DNA of 64,000 bases from the NCBI RefSeq assembly GCF_012275375.1, contig NZ_JAAZQJ010000003.1, forward strand, positions 455,653-519,652, written 5' to 3'. Source of the DNA: Dyella sp. SG609 (GTDB lineage Bacteria; Pseudomonadota; Gammaproteobacteria; Xanthomonadales; Rhodanobacteraceae). Under the pieces are notes generated by a model. The model was not told where the DNA came from. It saw only the letters and a program-made list of their open reading frames with translations, and did not search any database. Numbering within the stretch: position 1 is the stretch's first letter; the number at the start of each line of letters is the position of its first letter. The position numbers were made by a program, and so were the translations under genes. Positions 1-8,594 of the stretch are shown in pieces.

Positions 1-176
1 GTGTGCTGGTCGGCGTGATCCAGGCGGCGACGCAGATCAATGAAATGACCTTGAGCTTCATCCCGAAGCTGATCGCGATGGCGCTGGTCGCGCTGATCAC
101 GGGGCCGTGGATGCTGCGCACCCTGGTGCAGTTCACCCGGCACCTGATCGAAGGATTGCCCGGAGCGGTGCGGTGA
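1..176 (+). CDS. fliQ: Flagellar export protein FliQ, C-terminal part
   Basis: FliQ is a small two-helix inner-membrane protein of the flagellar type III export gate, assembled with FliP and FliR. The gene enters the window from the left; 57 sense codons are visible, read from position 3 to a TGA at 174-176. They encode the second half: the conserved stretch with QAATQINEMTLSFIPK followed by a hydrophobic helix and the TGPWM turn typical of the family. The stop overlaps the GTG start of fliR by two bases, so the two are translationally coupled. Only the 3' part is present, because the window begins inside the gene. Confidence 0.93.
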   Translation, partial: VLVGVIQAATQINEMTLSFIPKLIAMALVALITGPWMLRTLVQFTRHLIEGLPGAVR

Positions 177-943
177 CCACGCTGGATCTCGCCCAGCTGT
201 CGATCCTGCTCGGCAGCGTGCTGTGGGCGATGGGCCGCGTGGCCGGCCTGTTCCTGGTGGCGCCGGTGTTCGGCGCCACGGTATTGCCGGCGCGCATCCG
301 CGTCGGCCTGATCATGCTGCTGACCATGGTGCTGGCGCCGCTGGCGCCGGCGCGGATCGACCCGATGAGCGCCGGCGGCATCGCCACCATGGCGGGGCAG
401 CTGCTGATCGGCGCGTCGGTGGGTTTCGTGCTGCGGCTGACCTTCGAGGCGGTGGCGTTCGGCGGGCAGCTGGTGGCGCAGAGCATGAGCTTAGGGTTCG
501 CCGAAGTGGTGAACCCGCAGGGCGGCGGCAGCTCGCCGGTGCTCAACCAGTTCTATCTGCTGCTGGTGACCTTGCTGTTCCTGGCGATGGACGGCCATTT
601 GCGCCTGATCGCATTGCTGGCCGAAAGCTTCCGCACGCTGCCACCGGGCACCGGGGCGATCTCGCCGGACGGGCTGCATGCGGTGGCGGTGTTCGGTGGC
701 CAGTTGTTTTCCGGCGCCGTGCGCGTCGCCCTGCCGGCGATGACGGCGCTGCTGGTGGTGAACATGGGCTTCGGCGCGATCAGCCGCGCGGCGCCGTCGA
801 TGAATCTGTTCGCGGTGGGTTTTCCGATCACCTTGTGCCTGGGCTTTATCGCCTTGTGGTTGTCGTTGCGCGCGTTGCCAGGGGCGTTCGGCTCGCTGGA
901 GGAAAGCGCGTGGTCTGTGATGCGCGAGCTGCTGGGTCAATAA
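173..943 (+). CDS. fliR: Flagellar biosynthetic protein FliR
   Basis: FliR is a polytopic inner-membrane subunit of the flagellar export gate (FliP5-FliQ4-FliR1). The product is 256 residues, the usual length, with several hydrophobic helices and the conserved patch AQSMSLGFAEVVNPQGG near residue 105. The chosen start is a GTG at 173 that overlaps the fliQ stop (GTGA), giving VTTLDLAQLS. An ATG at 107 in the same frame would add 22 non-conserved residues lying wholly inside fliQ. It ends 15 bases before flhB, within the fliQ-fliR-flhB-flhA export operon. Confidence 0.95.
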   Translation: MTTLDLAQLSILLGSVLWAMGRVAGLFLVAPVFGATVLPARIRVGLIMLLTMVLAPLAPARIDPMSAGGIATMAGQLLIGASVGFVLRLTFEAVAFGGQLVAQSMSLGFAEVVNPQGGGSSPVLNQFYLLLVTLLFLAMDGHLRLIALLAESFRTLPPGTGAISPDGLHAVAVFGGQLFSGAVRVALPAMTALLVVNMGFGAISRAAPSMNLFAVGFPITLCLGFIALWLSLRALPGAFGSLEESAWSVMRELLGQ

Positions 944-958
944 GGATGGGAGCCTGAC

Positions 959-2092
959 GTGTCCGAGAGCGACGACCAGGAACGCACCGAAAAACCATCG
1001 GAAAAACGCCTGCGCGAAGCGCGGGAGAAGGGCGACGTTCCGCGTTCGCGCGATCTGTCGGGCGCCCTGGTGGTGCTGGCGGGTGTCGCCGCACTGATGA
1101 GCGGCGGTGAGCGCGCGTTCGTCCACGCCAAGCGCGTCTACGAACTCGGCTTCGGCTACAGCCGCGAAGCGCTGTTCTCCGGCGAGCTGCCCGCGCGCGT
1201 GCTCGCTGCCGCGTTGCGCGAAGCAATGGCCCTGATCACGCCGGTCGCGGTGGCGACGATGTTGGCCACGTTCGCCGCCCCTTTGCTGCTGGGCGGCCTC
1301 AGTTTCAGTGCGCAGGCGCTCGAGCCGAAATTCGACCGGCTCGATCCCATCGCCGGCCTCGGTCGTCTTGTATCGATGCGCGGCGCGGTGGAACTGGCGA
1401 AATCGCTGCTCAAGCTGGTGTTTATCGGCGCCTCGCTGGCCTGGTTCCTGTGGCACCGGCAGGACGCCATGCAGGCCACCGGGCGCGGCACGGTCGGCGC
1501 AGGCATCGCGCTGTCGCTGTCGCAGCTGGGTCATGCCGCGCTGCTGTTCGGCACCATGCTGGCGCTGATCGGCGGCATCGATGCGGCCTACCAGCGCTAC
1601 GACCACGGCCGCCGCCTGCGCATGACCAAGCAGGAGCTGCGCGACGAGAACAAGGAAAGCGAAGGCAATCCGGAACTGAAGGGCCGCATCCGCCAGGTGC
1701 AGCACCAGCTGGCGCGCCGCCGCATGATGCAGGAACTGCCCAAGGCCGACGTGGTGGTGACCAACCCCACCCACTTCGCCGTGGCGCTGAAATACGACGA
1801 GAGCCGCATGCGCGCGCCGCGCGTGGTCGCCAAGGGCGCCGACGTGCTGGCCATGCAGATCCGCCAGGTCGCCGCCGGGCACCGCATCCCGATGGTGGAA
1901 GCGCCGCCGCTGGCGCGTGCTCTCTACGCCACCACGGAACTCGGCCGCGAGATTCCCGCCGCGCTCTACGTCGCCGTGGCGCAGGTGCTGGCCTATGTGT
2001 TCCAGCTGCGCCAGGCCGTCGCGCATGGCGACGCGCCGCCCGTGCCTCCTTCGCCGCAGGTCGATCCGGACCTGCTCGGCCCTTACCGCTGA
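959..2092 (+). CDS. flhB: Flagellar export switch protein FlhB
   Basis: FlhB is the membrane and cytoplasmic component of the export apparatus that switches substrate specificity from rod and hook to filament proteins. The 377-residue product starts at GTG 959 with the conserved cytosolic N-terminus (ERTEKPSEKRLREAREKG). Four hydrophobic helices follow, then a soluble C-terminal domain. The autocleavage motif NPTH is present at residues 269-272, where the chain normally cuts between Asn and Pro. A separate small gene at 13059-13319 encodes a second copy of only the C-terminal part of this family. Confidence 0.97.
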   Translation: MSESDDQERTEKPSEKRLREAREKGDVPRSRDLSGALVVLAGVAALMSGGERAFVHAKRVYELGFGYSREALFSGELPARVLAAALREAMALITPVAVATMLATFAAPLLLGGLSFSAQALEPKFDRLDPIAGLGRLVSMRGAVELAKSLLKLVFIGASLAWFLWHRQDAMQATGRGTVGAGIALSLSQLGHAALLFGTMLALIGGIDAAYQRYDHGRRLRMTKQELRDENKESEGNPELKGRIRQVQHQLARRRMMQELPKADVVVTNPTHFAVALKYDESRMRAPRVVAKGADVLAMQIRQVAAGHRIPMVEAPPLARALYATTELGREIPAALYVAVAQVLAYVFQLRQAVAHGDAPPVPPSPQVDPDLLGPYR

Positions 2093-2113
2093 TTCTTTCC
2101 AGGACACCGCTCC

Positions 2114-4213
2114 ATGGCTGCCGCAAGCGCAAGCGCGTTCGACACCTTCAAGCAGATCACCCGCCGCGGGGCCGGTGCGCCCATCGTGATGCTGGCCGCG
2201 CTGGCGATGGTGATGCTGCCGATGCCGCCGTTCCTGCTGGACATGCTGTTCAGCTTCAACATCGCGCTGTCGCTGGTGATCCTGCTGGCGGTGATCTACG
2301 TGATGCGGCCGCTGGAATTCGCCGCGTTTCCCACCGTGGTGCTGATGGCCACCCTGCTGCGCCTGGCGCTGAACATCGCCTCCACCCGCGTGGTGCTGCT
2401 GCACGGGCATAACGGCCCGGGCGCGGCGGGCAAGGTGATCGAGGCCTTCGGCGAATTCGTCATCGGCGGCAATTTCGCGGTGGGCCTGGTGGTGTTCGCC
2501 ATCCTCACCATCATCAACTTCGTGGTGGTGACCAAGGGCGCCACGCGCGTGTCCGAAGTGACCGCGCGCTTCACCCTGGACGCCATGCCCGGCAAGCAGA
2601 TGGCGATCGACGCCGACCTCAACGCCGGCCTGCTCACTCAGGAACAGGCGCGCGAGCGCCGCCAGGAAGTGCGCGAGGAAGCGGACTTCTACGGCTCGAT
2701 GGACGGCGCCTCCAAGTTCGTGCGCGGCGACGCCACGGCGGGCATCCTGATCCTGGTGATCAATATCGTCGGCGGCTTCTTCGTCGGCGTGATGCAGCAC
2801 GGCCTCAGCGCCGGCGACGCGGCCAAGACCTACACCTTGCTCACCATCGGCGACGGCCTTGTCGCGCAGGTGCCGGCGCTGATGCTGTCGATCGCCACCG
2901 CGGTGATCGTCACCCGCGTCTCGCGCGCCCAGGACATGGGCAAGCAGGTGCTCGGCCAGGTGTTCGGCCAGCCGCGCGCGCTGGCGGTGGCCGGCGTGGT
3001 GCTGGGCGTGATGGGCCTGGTGCCCGGCATGCCGAACATCGCCTTCCTGCTGCTGGGCGCGATCTGCGGCGGCTCCGCGTGGATGATGCTCAAGCGCGAG
3101 CGCGAGACGCGCGCCAGGCTGGCCGAGGAAGCCATCGCCGAAGCCGCGCCCGCCGCGGCGCCGGCCGAGCGCCTGGAGCTGGGCTGGGAAGATGTCGCCG
3201 GCGTCGATCCTGTGGGCCTGGAAGTGGGTTATCGCCTGATCCCGCTGGTGGACAAGAACCAGGGCGGCGAGCTGATGGGGCGGATCAAGTCGGTGCGCCG
3301 CAAGCTGTCGCAGGAGCTGGGCTTCCTGGTCCCGCCGGTGCACATCCGCGACAACCTCGACCTGGGCCCCAACACCTATCGCATCACCCTGATGGGCGTG
3401 CCGATGGGCGAGGCCGAGGTGCACAACGAGCGCCTGCTGGCGATCAATCCCGGCCGCGTGCACGGCAGCTTGCAAGGCATTGCCACGCGCGATCCGGCCT
3501 TCGGCCTGGAAGCGGTGTGGATCGAATCCGGCCAGCGCGACAACGCGCAGGCGCTGGGCTACACCGTGGTCGACCCCGCCACCGTGGTGGCCACGCATCT
3601 GTCGCACATCCTGCAGGGCCACGCGCACGAACTGCTCAGCCACCAGGACGTGCAGCAGCTGCTGGACCGCCTCGCCGCCGCCGCGCCGAAGCTGGTGGAA
3701 GACCTGGTGCCCAAGCGCATGTCGCTGGGCGTGGTGGTGAAGGTGCTGCAGAACCTGCTGGCCGAGCGGGTGCCGATCCGCAACATGCGTTCCATCGTCG
3801 AATCCTTGGCGGAACACGCGGGCCAGAGTCAGGATCCCGGCGCGCTCACCGCCGCCGTGCGCGTGGCGCTGGGCCGCCAGATCGTGCAGGAGATCGCCGG
3901 CCTGGGCACCGAGATCCCGGTCATCACGCTGGCGCCGGAACTGGAGCAGATCCTGCTCGGTTCGCTGGCCAATGGCGGCGTGGCGGGCGCCGCGGTGGAA
4001 CCGGGCCTGGCCGACCGCCTGCAGAGCGGCGTCGCCGACGCCGCGCGCCGCCAGGAAATGGGCGGCGAACCGGCCGTGCTGCTGGTCGCGCCGCAGCTGC
4101 GGCCGTGGCTCGCGCGCTTCACCCGCCACGTGGCACAGAACCTGCACGTACTGGCTTACAACGAGGTGCCCGACAACCGTCGGGTGCGTTTGGTGCAGGC
4201 GCTGGGACGTTGA
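2114..4213 (+). CDS. flhA: Flagellar export protein FlhA
   Basis: FlhA is the largest export-gate subunit, with about eight membrane helices in its first half and a cytoplasmic C-terminal domain that binds chaperone-substrate complexes. The 699-residue product is full length. It has the family signature near residues 140-190 (FAILTIINFVVVTKG followed by EVTARFTLDAMPGKQ) and the conserved AIDADLNAGL segment. It starts 21 bases after flhB. Downstream, a repeat element with long inverted arms fills the gap to flhF, so flhF may depend on its own promoter or on read-through. Confidence 0.97.
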   Translation: MAAASASAFDTFKQITRRGAGAPIVMLAALAMVMLPMPPFLLDMLFSFNIALSLVILLAVIYVMRPLEFAAFPTVVLMATLLRLALNIASTRVVLLHGHNGPGAAGKVIEAFGEFVIGGNFAVGLVVFAILTIINFVVVTKGATRVSEVTARFTLDAMPGKQMAIDADLNAGLLTQEQARERRQEVREEADFYGSMDGASKFVRGDATAGILILVINIVGGFFVGVMQHGLSAGDAAKTYTLLTIGDGLVAQVPALMLSIATAVIVTRVSRAQDMGKQVLGQVFGQPRALAVAGVVLGVMGLVPGMPNIAFLLLGAICGGSAWMMLKRERETRARLAEEAIAEAAPAAAPAERLELGWEDVAGVDPVGLEVGYRLIPLVDKNQGGELMGRIKSVRRKLSQELGFLVPPVHIRDNLDLGPNTYRITLMGVPMGEAEVHNERLLAINPGRVHGSLQGIATRDPAFGLEAVWIESGQRDNAQALGYTVVDPATVVATHLSHILQGHAHELLSHQDVQQLLDRLAAAAPKLVEDLVPKRMSLGVVVKVLQNLLAERVPIRNMRSIVESLAEHAGQSQDPGALTAAVRVALGRQIVQEIAGLGTEIPVITLAPELEQILLGSLANGGVAGAAVEPGLADRLQSGVADAARRQEMGGEPAVLLVAPQLRPWLARFTRHVAQNLHVLAYNEVPDNRRVRLVQALGR

Positions 4214-4214
4214 G

Positions 4215-4373
4215 TGGGGGAATAGGGAATGGGGAATAGAGAATCGGAAAAGCAAGGCTGCCGCGACTTGTGCGTGTTGCGCCCGCAGGTAGTGAAAAAC
4301 TCATGGTCGACTTGCCGGCAAACAGCGCGGCTTGCCTATTCCCTATTCCCTATTCCCTATTCCCTATTCCCCG
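4215..4373. repeat. Inverted-arm intergenic element, copy A
   Basis: The flhA-flhF gap holds a left arm built from GGGAATA-type units (about 4216-4250) and a right arm of CCTATTCCC units (about 4335-4373) around roughly 85 bases of unrelated sequence. The arms could pair into a long stem. Four other elements of the same design lie at 24425, 32573, 59163 and 60613, each with a different core. It has no open frame of its own and no transposase. Confidence 0.85.
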
Positions 4374-4393
4374 GGCGCAAGGAAAACCTTTTC

Positions 4394-5743
4394 ATGAAAA
4401 TAAAGCGTTTCGTAGCGCCCGACATGCGCCAGGCCATGCGCGAAGTGCGCGAGGAACAAGGCCCCGACGCGGTCATTCTTTCCACGCGCCGTCTCGACGA
4501 GGGCGTGGAGATCATCGCCGCTGTCGACTACGACGAATCCCTGGTGCGCGAGGCCGCGCGCTCGGGCGAACCGTTGCCGACCGAAGTGCGCATCGTGCGC
4601 GAGCGCGCGGCGGAACCGCCGGTGCTGCCGCCCAAGCCGCGGCGTGCGCCGGCGCCCGCGCCGGTGGCTCCCGTTGCCGCGCCCGCGCAGCGTGCACCGG
4701 TAGCGCCGGTTGCCGCGCCCGTCGCCGCCGCACCGGTCATCGCGGCAAAACCCGAACCCGCCGCCGCACCCGCCGAACCGGCCCCGCTGCATCCGATGGT
4801 GGAGCAGGCCGCGCTCGACACCGCGCGCATGCGCGCCGAGCTCGGCAGCCTGCGCGAACTGCTGGAATCTCAGATGGCTTCGCTCGCATGGAACGACCTG
4901 CAACGCCGCCATCCGCTGCGCGGCCGCGTGCTGCGCGACATGACGCGCATCGGCATCGAGCCGGACGTGGCGCGCCGCCTCGCCGACGAACTGCCCGACC
5001 GCCTCAGCGCCGACCAGGCGCGCTATCTGCCGCTGGGCGTGCTCAGCCGCAGCCTCGCCGTCACCGGCTACGACGTCGCCGCCAGCGGCGGCGTGGTGGC
5101 CCTGGTCGGACCGACCGGCGTGGGCAAGACCACCACCATCGCCAAGCTCGCCGCGCGCGCCGTGCTGCGCCATGGCGCTTCGCAGGTGGCCCTGGTCAGC
5201 ACCGACAACTACCGCATCGGCGCCGCCGCGCAGCTGGAGCACTACGGCCGCCTGCTCGGCACCCGCGTGTTTCCCGCGCACGATGCCGAAAGCCTGCGCG
5301 AAGTGCTCGACGTGCTGCGCGGCCGCCGCGTGGTGCTGGTCGACACCGCCGGCGTGGCCGGCAGCGATCCGCGCCTGGAGCAGCAGATGCAACTGCTGCG
5401 CGCCGCCGGCGAACTGCGCACCTGCCTGGTGCTGGCCGCCAATGCGCAGGCGCAGGCGATCGACGACATGGTGCGCGCCTTCCTGCCGCAGCAGCCGCAG
5501 GCGTGCATCCTCACCAAGCTCGACGAAGCGCCCAGCCTGGGCGGCGCGCTGTCCGCGCTGATCCGCCACCGGCTGCCGCTGGACTACACCACCGACGGCC
5601 AGCGCGTGCCCGAAGACCTCGCCACCGCCGATGCGCGCGTGCTGGTCTGCCGCGCCGCGCAGGTGCTCAAGGGCAATGCGCCGGCGGTGGACGAAGGCTA
5701 TATGGCCGAGCGCTTCGGCCTGGCCGTGGCGGGTGCACGATGA
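4394..5743 (+). CDS. flhF: Flagellar GTPase FlhF
   Basis: FlhF is an SRP-type GTPase that fixes where polar flagella are built. The start chosen is ATG 4394, preceded by AAGGAA with 9 bases spacing; upstream in-frame codons lie inside the repeat element. The 449-residue product has an N-terminal basic domain (MKIKRFVAPDMRQAM), a long Ala/Pro-rich linker at residues 75-135, then the NG domain with P-loop GPTGVGKT at 239-246 and the STDNYRIGAAAQL and DTAG motifs. The TGA stop overlaps the ATG of flhG, a pairing typical of polarly flagellated bacteria. Confidence 0.96.
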   Translation: MKIKRFVAPDMRQAMREVREEQGPDAVILSTRRLDEGVEIIAAVDYDESLVREAARSGEPLPTEVRIVRERAAEPPVLPPKPRRAPAPAPVAPVAAPAQRAPVAPVAAPVAAAPVIAAKPEPAAAPAEPAPLHPMVEQAALDTARMRAELGSLRELLESQMASLAWNDLQRRHPLRGRVLRDMTRIGIEPDVARRLADELPDRLSADQARYLPLGVLSRSLAVTGYDVAASGGVVALVGPTGVGKTTTIAKLAARAVLRHGASQVALVSTDNYRIGAAAQLEHYGRLLGTRVFPAHDAESLREVLDVLRGRRVVLVDTAGVAGSDPRLEQQMQLLRAAGELRTCLVLAANAQAQAIDDMVRAFLPQQPQACILTKLDEAPSLGGALSALIRHRLPLDYTTDGQRVPEDLATADARVLVCRAAQVLKGNAPAVDEGYMAERFGLAVAGAR

Positions 5744-6702
5744 CCACGCTGGCGATGGACCAGGCCTGGGGCCTGAGCAATCTGTTCTCGGCTTTTCATT
5801 CTTCCGGCAACGATGACGTGCGCCCGCTCTCCGCAGGCGCGGGCCATTCGCTGCCCGCCGCGCCGCCGCGCCGCTGCCGCGCGATCGCCGTGGCCGGCGG
5901 CAAGGGCGGCGTGGGCAAGTCCACCGTGGCGGTGAACCTCGGCATGTCGCTGGCCATGGCCGGGCGCGAGGTGGCGCTGCTGGATGCGGACCTGGGCCTG
6001 GCCAACCTGGACGTGCTGCTCGGCCTGCAGCCGTCGCGGCATATCGGCCACCTGCTGGACGGCAGCTGCTCGCTCGGCGAATTGATGCTGCCGGCGCCGC
6101 ACGGGCTGAAGGTGATCCCGGCCGGCTCCGGCGCGCGCCGCCTGGCCCAGCTGGATACGCGCGAGCACGCCGCGGTGATCCGCGCTTTCGACGAACTGCC
6201 CGATCCGCCGGAATTCCTGATCGTGGACACCGCCGCCGGCGTGGCCGACAACGTGGTGATGTTCGCCGCGGCGGCCGACGACGTGGTGCTGGTGGTCTGC
6301 GACGAGCCGGCCTCGCTCACCGACGCCTACGCGCTGACCAAGGTGCTCAGCCGCGACTTCTGCGTGCGGCGCTTCCACGTGGTGGCCAACATGGTGCGCC
6401 ACGCCGGCGAGGCGCGGCAGCTGTACGAGAAGCTGGCCCGCGTGTGCGACCGGTTTCTGGACGTGGCGCTGGATTTCATGGGCGCGGTTCCTTACGACGA
6501 ACACCTGCGCCAGGCCATCCGCCGCCAGGGCGCGGTGGTGGATCTGTGGCCGGCCAGCCGGTCCGCACGGGGATTCAAGCAAATGGCGGGTGCGGTCGAT
6601 ACATGGGGAGAACCCCTGCGCACGGGTCGCGACCGCATCGCCTTTTTTGGAGGGCAGGTCGCCATGGCGCCGGACCCGGTACGCGAGGGGGGTGTGAGAT
6701 GA
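5740..6702 (+). CDS. flhG: Flagellar number regulator FlhG (FleN)
   Basis: FlhG is a MinD/ParA-type ATPase that limits flagellum number and stimulates the FlhF GTPase. The 320-residue product has the deviant Walker A motif GGKGGVGKST at residues 53-62 and the DADLGLANLD and DTAAG motifs. The N-terminus carries DQAWGL at residues 7-12, matching the DQAxGL-type helix through which FlhG activates FlhF. The gene starts inside the flhF stop (ATGA) and its own stop overlaps the fliA start, giving a tightly coupled flhF-flhG-fliA set. Confidence 0.95.
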   Translation: MTTLAMDQAWGLSNLFSAFHSSGNDDVRPLSAGAGHSLPAAPPRRCRAIAVAGGKGGVGKSTVAVNLGMSLAMAGREVALLDADLGLANLDVLLGLQPSRHIGHLLDGSCSLGELMLPAPHGLKVIPAGSGARRLAQLDTREHAAVIRAFDELPDPPEFLIVDTAAGVADNVVMFAAAADDVVLVVCDEPASLTDAYALTKVLSRDFCVRRFHVVANMVRHAGEARQLYEKLARVCDRFLDVALDFMGAVPYDEHLRQAIRRQGAVVDLWPASRSARGFKQMAGAVDTWGEPLRTGRDRIAFFGGQVAMAPDPVREGGVR

Positions 6703-7496
6703 GCGTGGCTTCCGAATATCTGCAACTGCAACGCGAAAGCACGGAGGAGATGGTGCGCCGGCACGCTCCGCTGGTGCGCCGTATCGCCTATCACCTGATG
6801 GGCCGGCTGCCGCCCAGCGTGGACGTGGACGACCTGGTGCAGGCCGGCATGATCGGCCTGCTGGAAGCGGCGCGGAACTATGCGACCGACCGCATGGCCA
6901 GCTTCGAGACCTATGCGGGCATCCGCATCCGCGGCGCCATGCTGGACGAGCTGCGCAAGACCGATTGGACGCCGCGCTCGGTGCACCGCAAGTTGCGCGA
7001 AGTCTCGGAGGTGGTGCGCCAGATCGAGAACGAAACGGGCGCCGACGCCACCGACGCCGAGGTCATCCGGCGGCTGGGCATCGACGCGCAGGAGTACCAC
7101 CAGATCCTGGCCGACGCGGCCAGCGCGCGCCTGCTCAGCCTCTCCGCGCCGGAGGACGACGAGGACGGCGCCGCGCTCGACGTGGCCGACCAGGAAGGCC
7201 TGGGGCCGCAGGACCGCTTCGAGCAGGAAGGCATGCGCGGGGCGCTGGTGGAGGCGATCGGCGGGTTGCCGGAGCGCGAGCAGCTGGTGATGTCGCTGTA
7301 CTACGAGCAGGAACTGAATTTGAAGGAGATCGGCGCCGTGCTCGGCGTGACGGAATCGCGGGTGTGCCAGATCCATGGGCAGGCGCTGATCCGGTTGCGT
7401 GCACGGATGACCGGTTGGCGCGAAGCCGAAGACGCCAAGGGCGCCGGCGGCGGGCGCCGCGGCGGCACGAAGTCCGCGGCCGCGGCGACGCGCTGA
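6699..7496 (+). CDS. fliA: Flagellar sigma factor FliA (sigma-28)
   Basis: FliA directs RNA polymerase to late flagellar and chemotaxis promoters. The 265-residue product has sigma-70 region 2 (HAPLVRRIAYHLMGRLPPSV, then DLVQAGMIGLLEAARNY), region 3 and region 4 with the helix-turn-helix LNLKEIGAVLGVTESRVCQI. It ends in a Gly/Arg/Ala-rich tail. Its ATG overlaps the flhG stop. Two matches to the sigma-28 consensus further along the window (14630-14656 and 17892-17918) are probable targets. No FlgM anti-sigma gene is seen in the window. Confidence 0.96.
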   Translation: MSVASEYLQLQRESTEEMVRRHAPLVRRIAYHLMGRLPPSVDVDDLVQAGMIGLLEAARNYATDRMASFETYAGIRIRGAMLDELRKTDWTPRSVHRKLREVSEVVRQIENETGADATDAEVIRRLGIDAQEYHQILADAASARLLSLSAPEDDEDGAALDVADQEGLGPQDRFEQEGMRGALVEAIGGLPEREQLVMSLYYEQELNLKEIGAVLGVTESRVCQIHGQALIRLRARMTGWREAEDAKGAGGGRRGGTKSAAAATR

Positions 7497-7544
7497 GCTC
7501 CGAACCAGACCCCTCAAACCCCACTAGGACCCCTGGAGCCGACG

Positions 7545-7952
7545 TTGGACAAGAACATGAAAATCCTCGTGGTGGACGACTTCTCCACCATGCGGCGCAT
7601 CGTGCGCAACCTGCTGGTGGAGCTGGGCTTCACCAATGCGCTGATCCAGGAAGCCGACGACGGCGTCAATGCCATGGCGGTGCTCAAGCAGCAGTCGTTC
7701 GACATGGTGGTGACCGACTGGAACATGCCGAACATGACCGGCATCGACCTGCTGCGCGCGATCCGCGCCGAGCCCGCGCTGAAAGGCCTGCCGGTGCTGA
7801 TGGTCACCGCCGAGAACAACCGCGACCAGATCATCGCCGCCGCCCAGGCCGGCGTGAACGGTTACATCGTCAAGCCCTTCACCGCGGTCACGCTGAAGGA
7901 AAAGCTGGACAAGATCTTCGAGCGGCTCGCCGCGCAAGGAGCAAGCGCATGA
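7545..7952 (+). CDS. cheY: Chemotaxis response regulator CheY (cluster 1)
   Basis: CheY is the phosphorylated messenger between CheA and the flagellar motor switch. The product closely follows classical CheY: acidic pair D11-D12, phospho-acceptor D58 in VTDWNMPNM, the switch Thr in MVTAENN and Lys in YIVKPF. The start is taken as TTG 7545, six bases after GGAG, giving MDKNMKIL and 135 residues. ATG 7557 is possible and would remove four residues. The stop overlaps the cheZ start. This CheY resembles the E. coli protein far more than the second CheY at 15015 does. Confidence 0.96.
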   Translation: MDKNMKILVVDDFSTMRRIVRNLLVELGFTNALIQEADDGVNAMAVLKQQSFDMVVTDWNMPNMTGIDLLRAIRAEPALKGLPVLMVTAENNRDQIIAAAQAGVNGYIVKPFTAVTLKEKLDKIFERLAAQGASA

Positions 7953-8581
7953 GCGCCGTGATGATTACCCCCATGAGCGCGGCGTTGCCGCAGGAAGTGC
8001 AGGAGCTGCTGGCCAGCCCCGACGGCGCCGCCTTCGAGCTGGCGCTGGACACCATGGTGCGCCAGCGCGAGCAGCACCTGTTCCGCGCGCTGGGCCTCTT
8101 GGCCCGCGACCTGCACGAAGCCGTGCGCCGCCTCGGCGGCGAGCTGGCCCAGGAAGGCGTGCCCGGCAGCGTGGCCGACGCGCGCCAGCATCTGCACGAC
8201 GTGCTGGAGATGAGCGCCAAGGCCGCCCATCGCAGCATCGATTTCGCCGAGCGCATGCGCCCGCAGGCCAGCGCGCTGGAAAGCAGCGCCGATGCCGTGC
8301 TGGCCGGCGGCGGCGAAGCGGCGGAGCTGGCGACGCAGGCGCGGCAGTTTGCCGGGCAGTGCCGCGAAGGGCTGTCGGACATGGTGATGGCGCAGTCGTG
8401 GCAGGACCTGTCCGGCCAGCGCATCAAGAAAGTGTCCACCTTTATCGGCAGCGTGGAATCCTCGCTGCTGGAACTGGTGCGCCTCACCGGCGCGCTGGCC
8501 GGCGGCGAAGCGCCGGTGGCCGCGGCCAAGGTGAACAGCCAGGACGAGGCGGACCGCCTGCTCAGCGAATTCGGTTTCTGA
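7949..8581 (+). CDS. cheZ: CheY-P phosphatase CheZ
   Basis: CheZ removes phosphate from CheY-P. The 210-residue product is largely helical and has the catalytic segment QSWQDLSGQ at residues 149-157, with D153 and Q157 corresponding to the conserved Asp and Gln of the family. The C-terminus ([12 protein letters not shown]) matches the amphipathic CheY-binding tail of CheZ. It is encoded immediately after cheY with a four-base start/stop overlap and 13 bases before cheA. Its presence implies that the first CheY is the motor-acting one. Confidence 0.95.
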   Translation: MSAVMITPMSAALPQEVQELLASPDGAAFELALDTMVRQREQHLFRALGLLARDLHEAVRRLGGELAQEGVPGSVADARQHLHDVLEMSAKAAHRSIDFAERMRPQASALESSADAVLAGGGEAAELATQARQFAGQCREGLSDMVMAQSWQDLSGQRIKKVSTFIGSVESSLLELVRLTGALAGGEAPVAAAKVNSQDEADRLLSEFGF

Positions 8582-8594
8582 GCGCGGGGTTCCG

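Noticed and set aside
4131..4146. TGGCAC-N5-CTGCA, a possible sigma-54 promoter for flhF
   Set aside because: It lies within flhA coding sequence, about 250 bases from flhF, and the -12 half is imperfect. A chance match is likely in sequence of this composition.
491..4255. Very long minus-strand open frame (over 1200 codons) opposite flhB and flhA
   Set aside because: The reverse frame of GC-rich genes is often open. The plus strand clearly encodes FliR, FlhB and FlhA with all family motifs, while the minus product is a His/Gln/Arg-rich low-complexity string.
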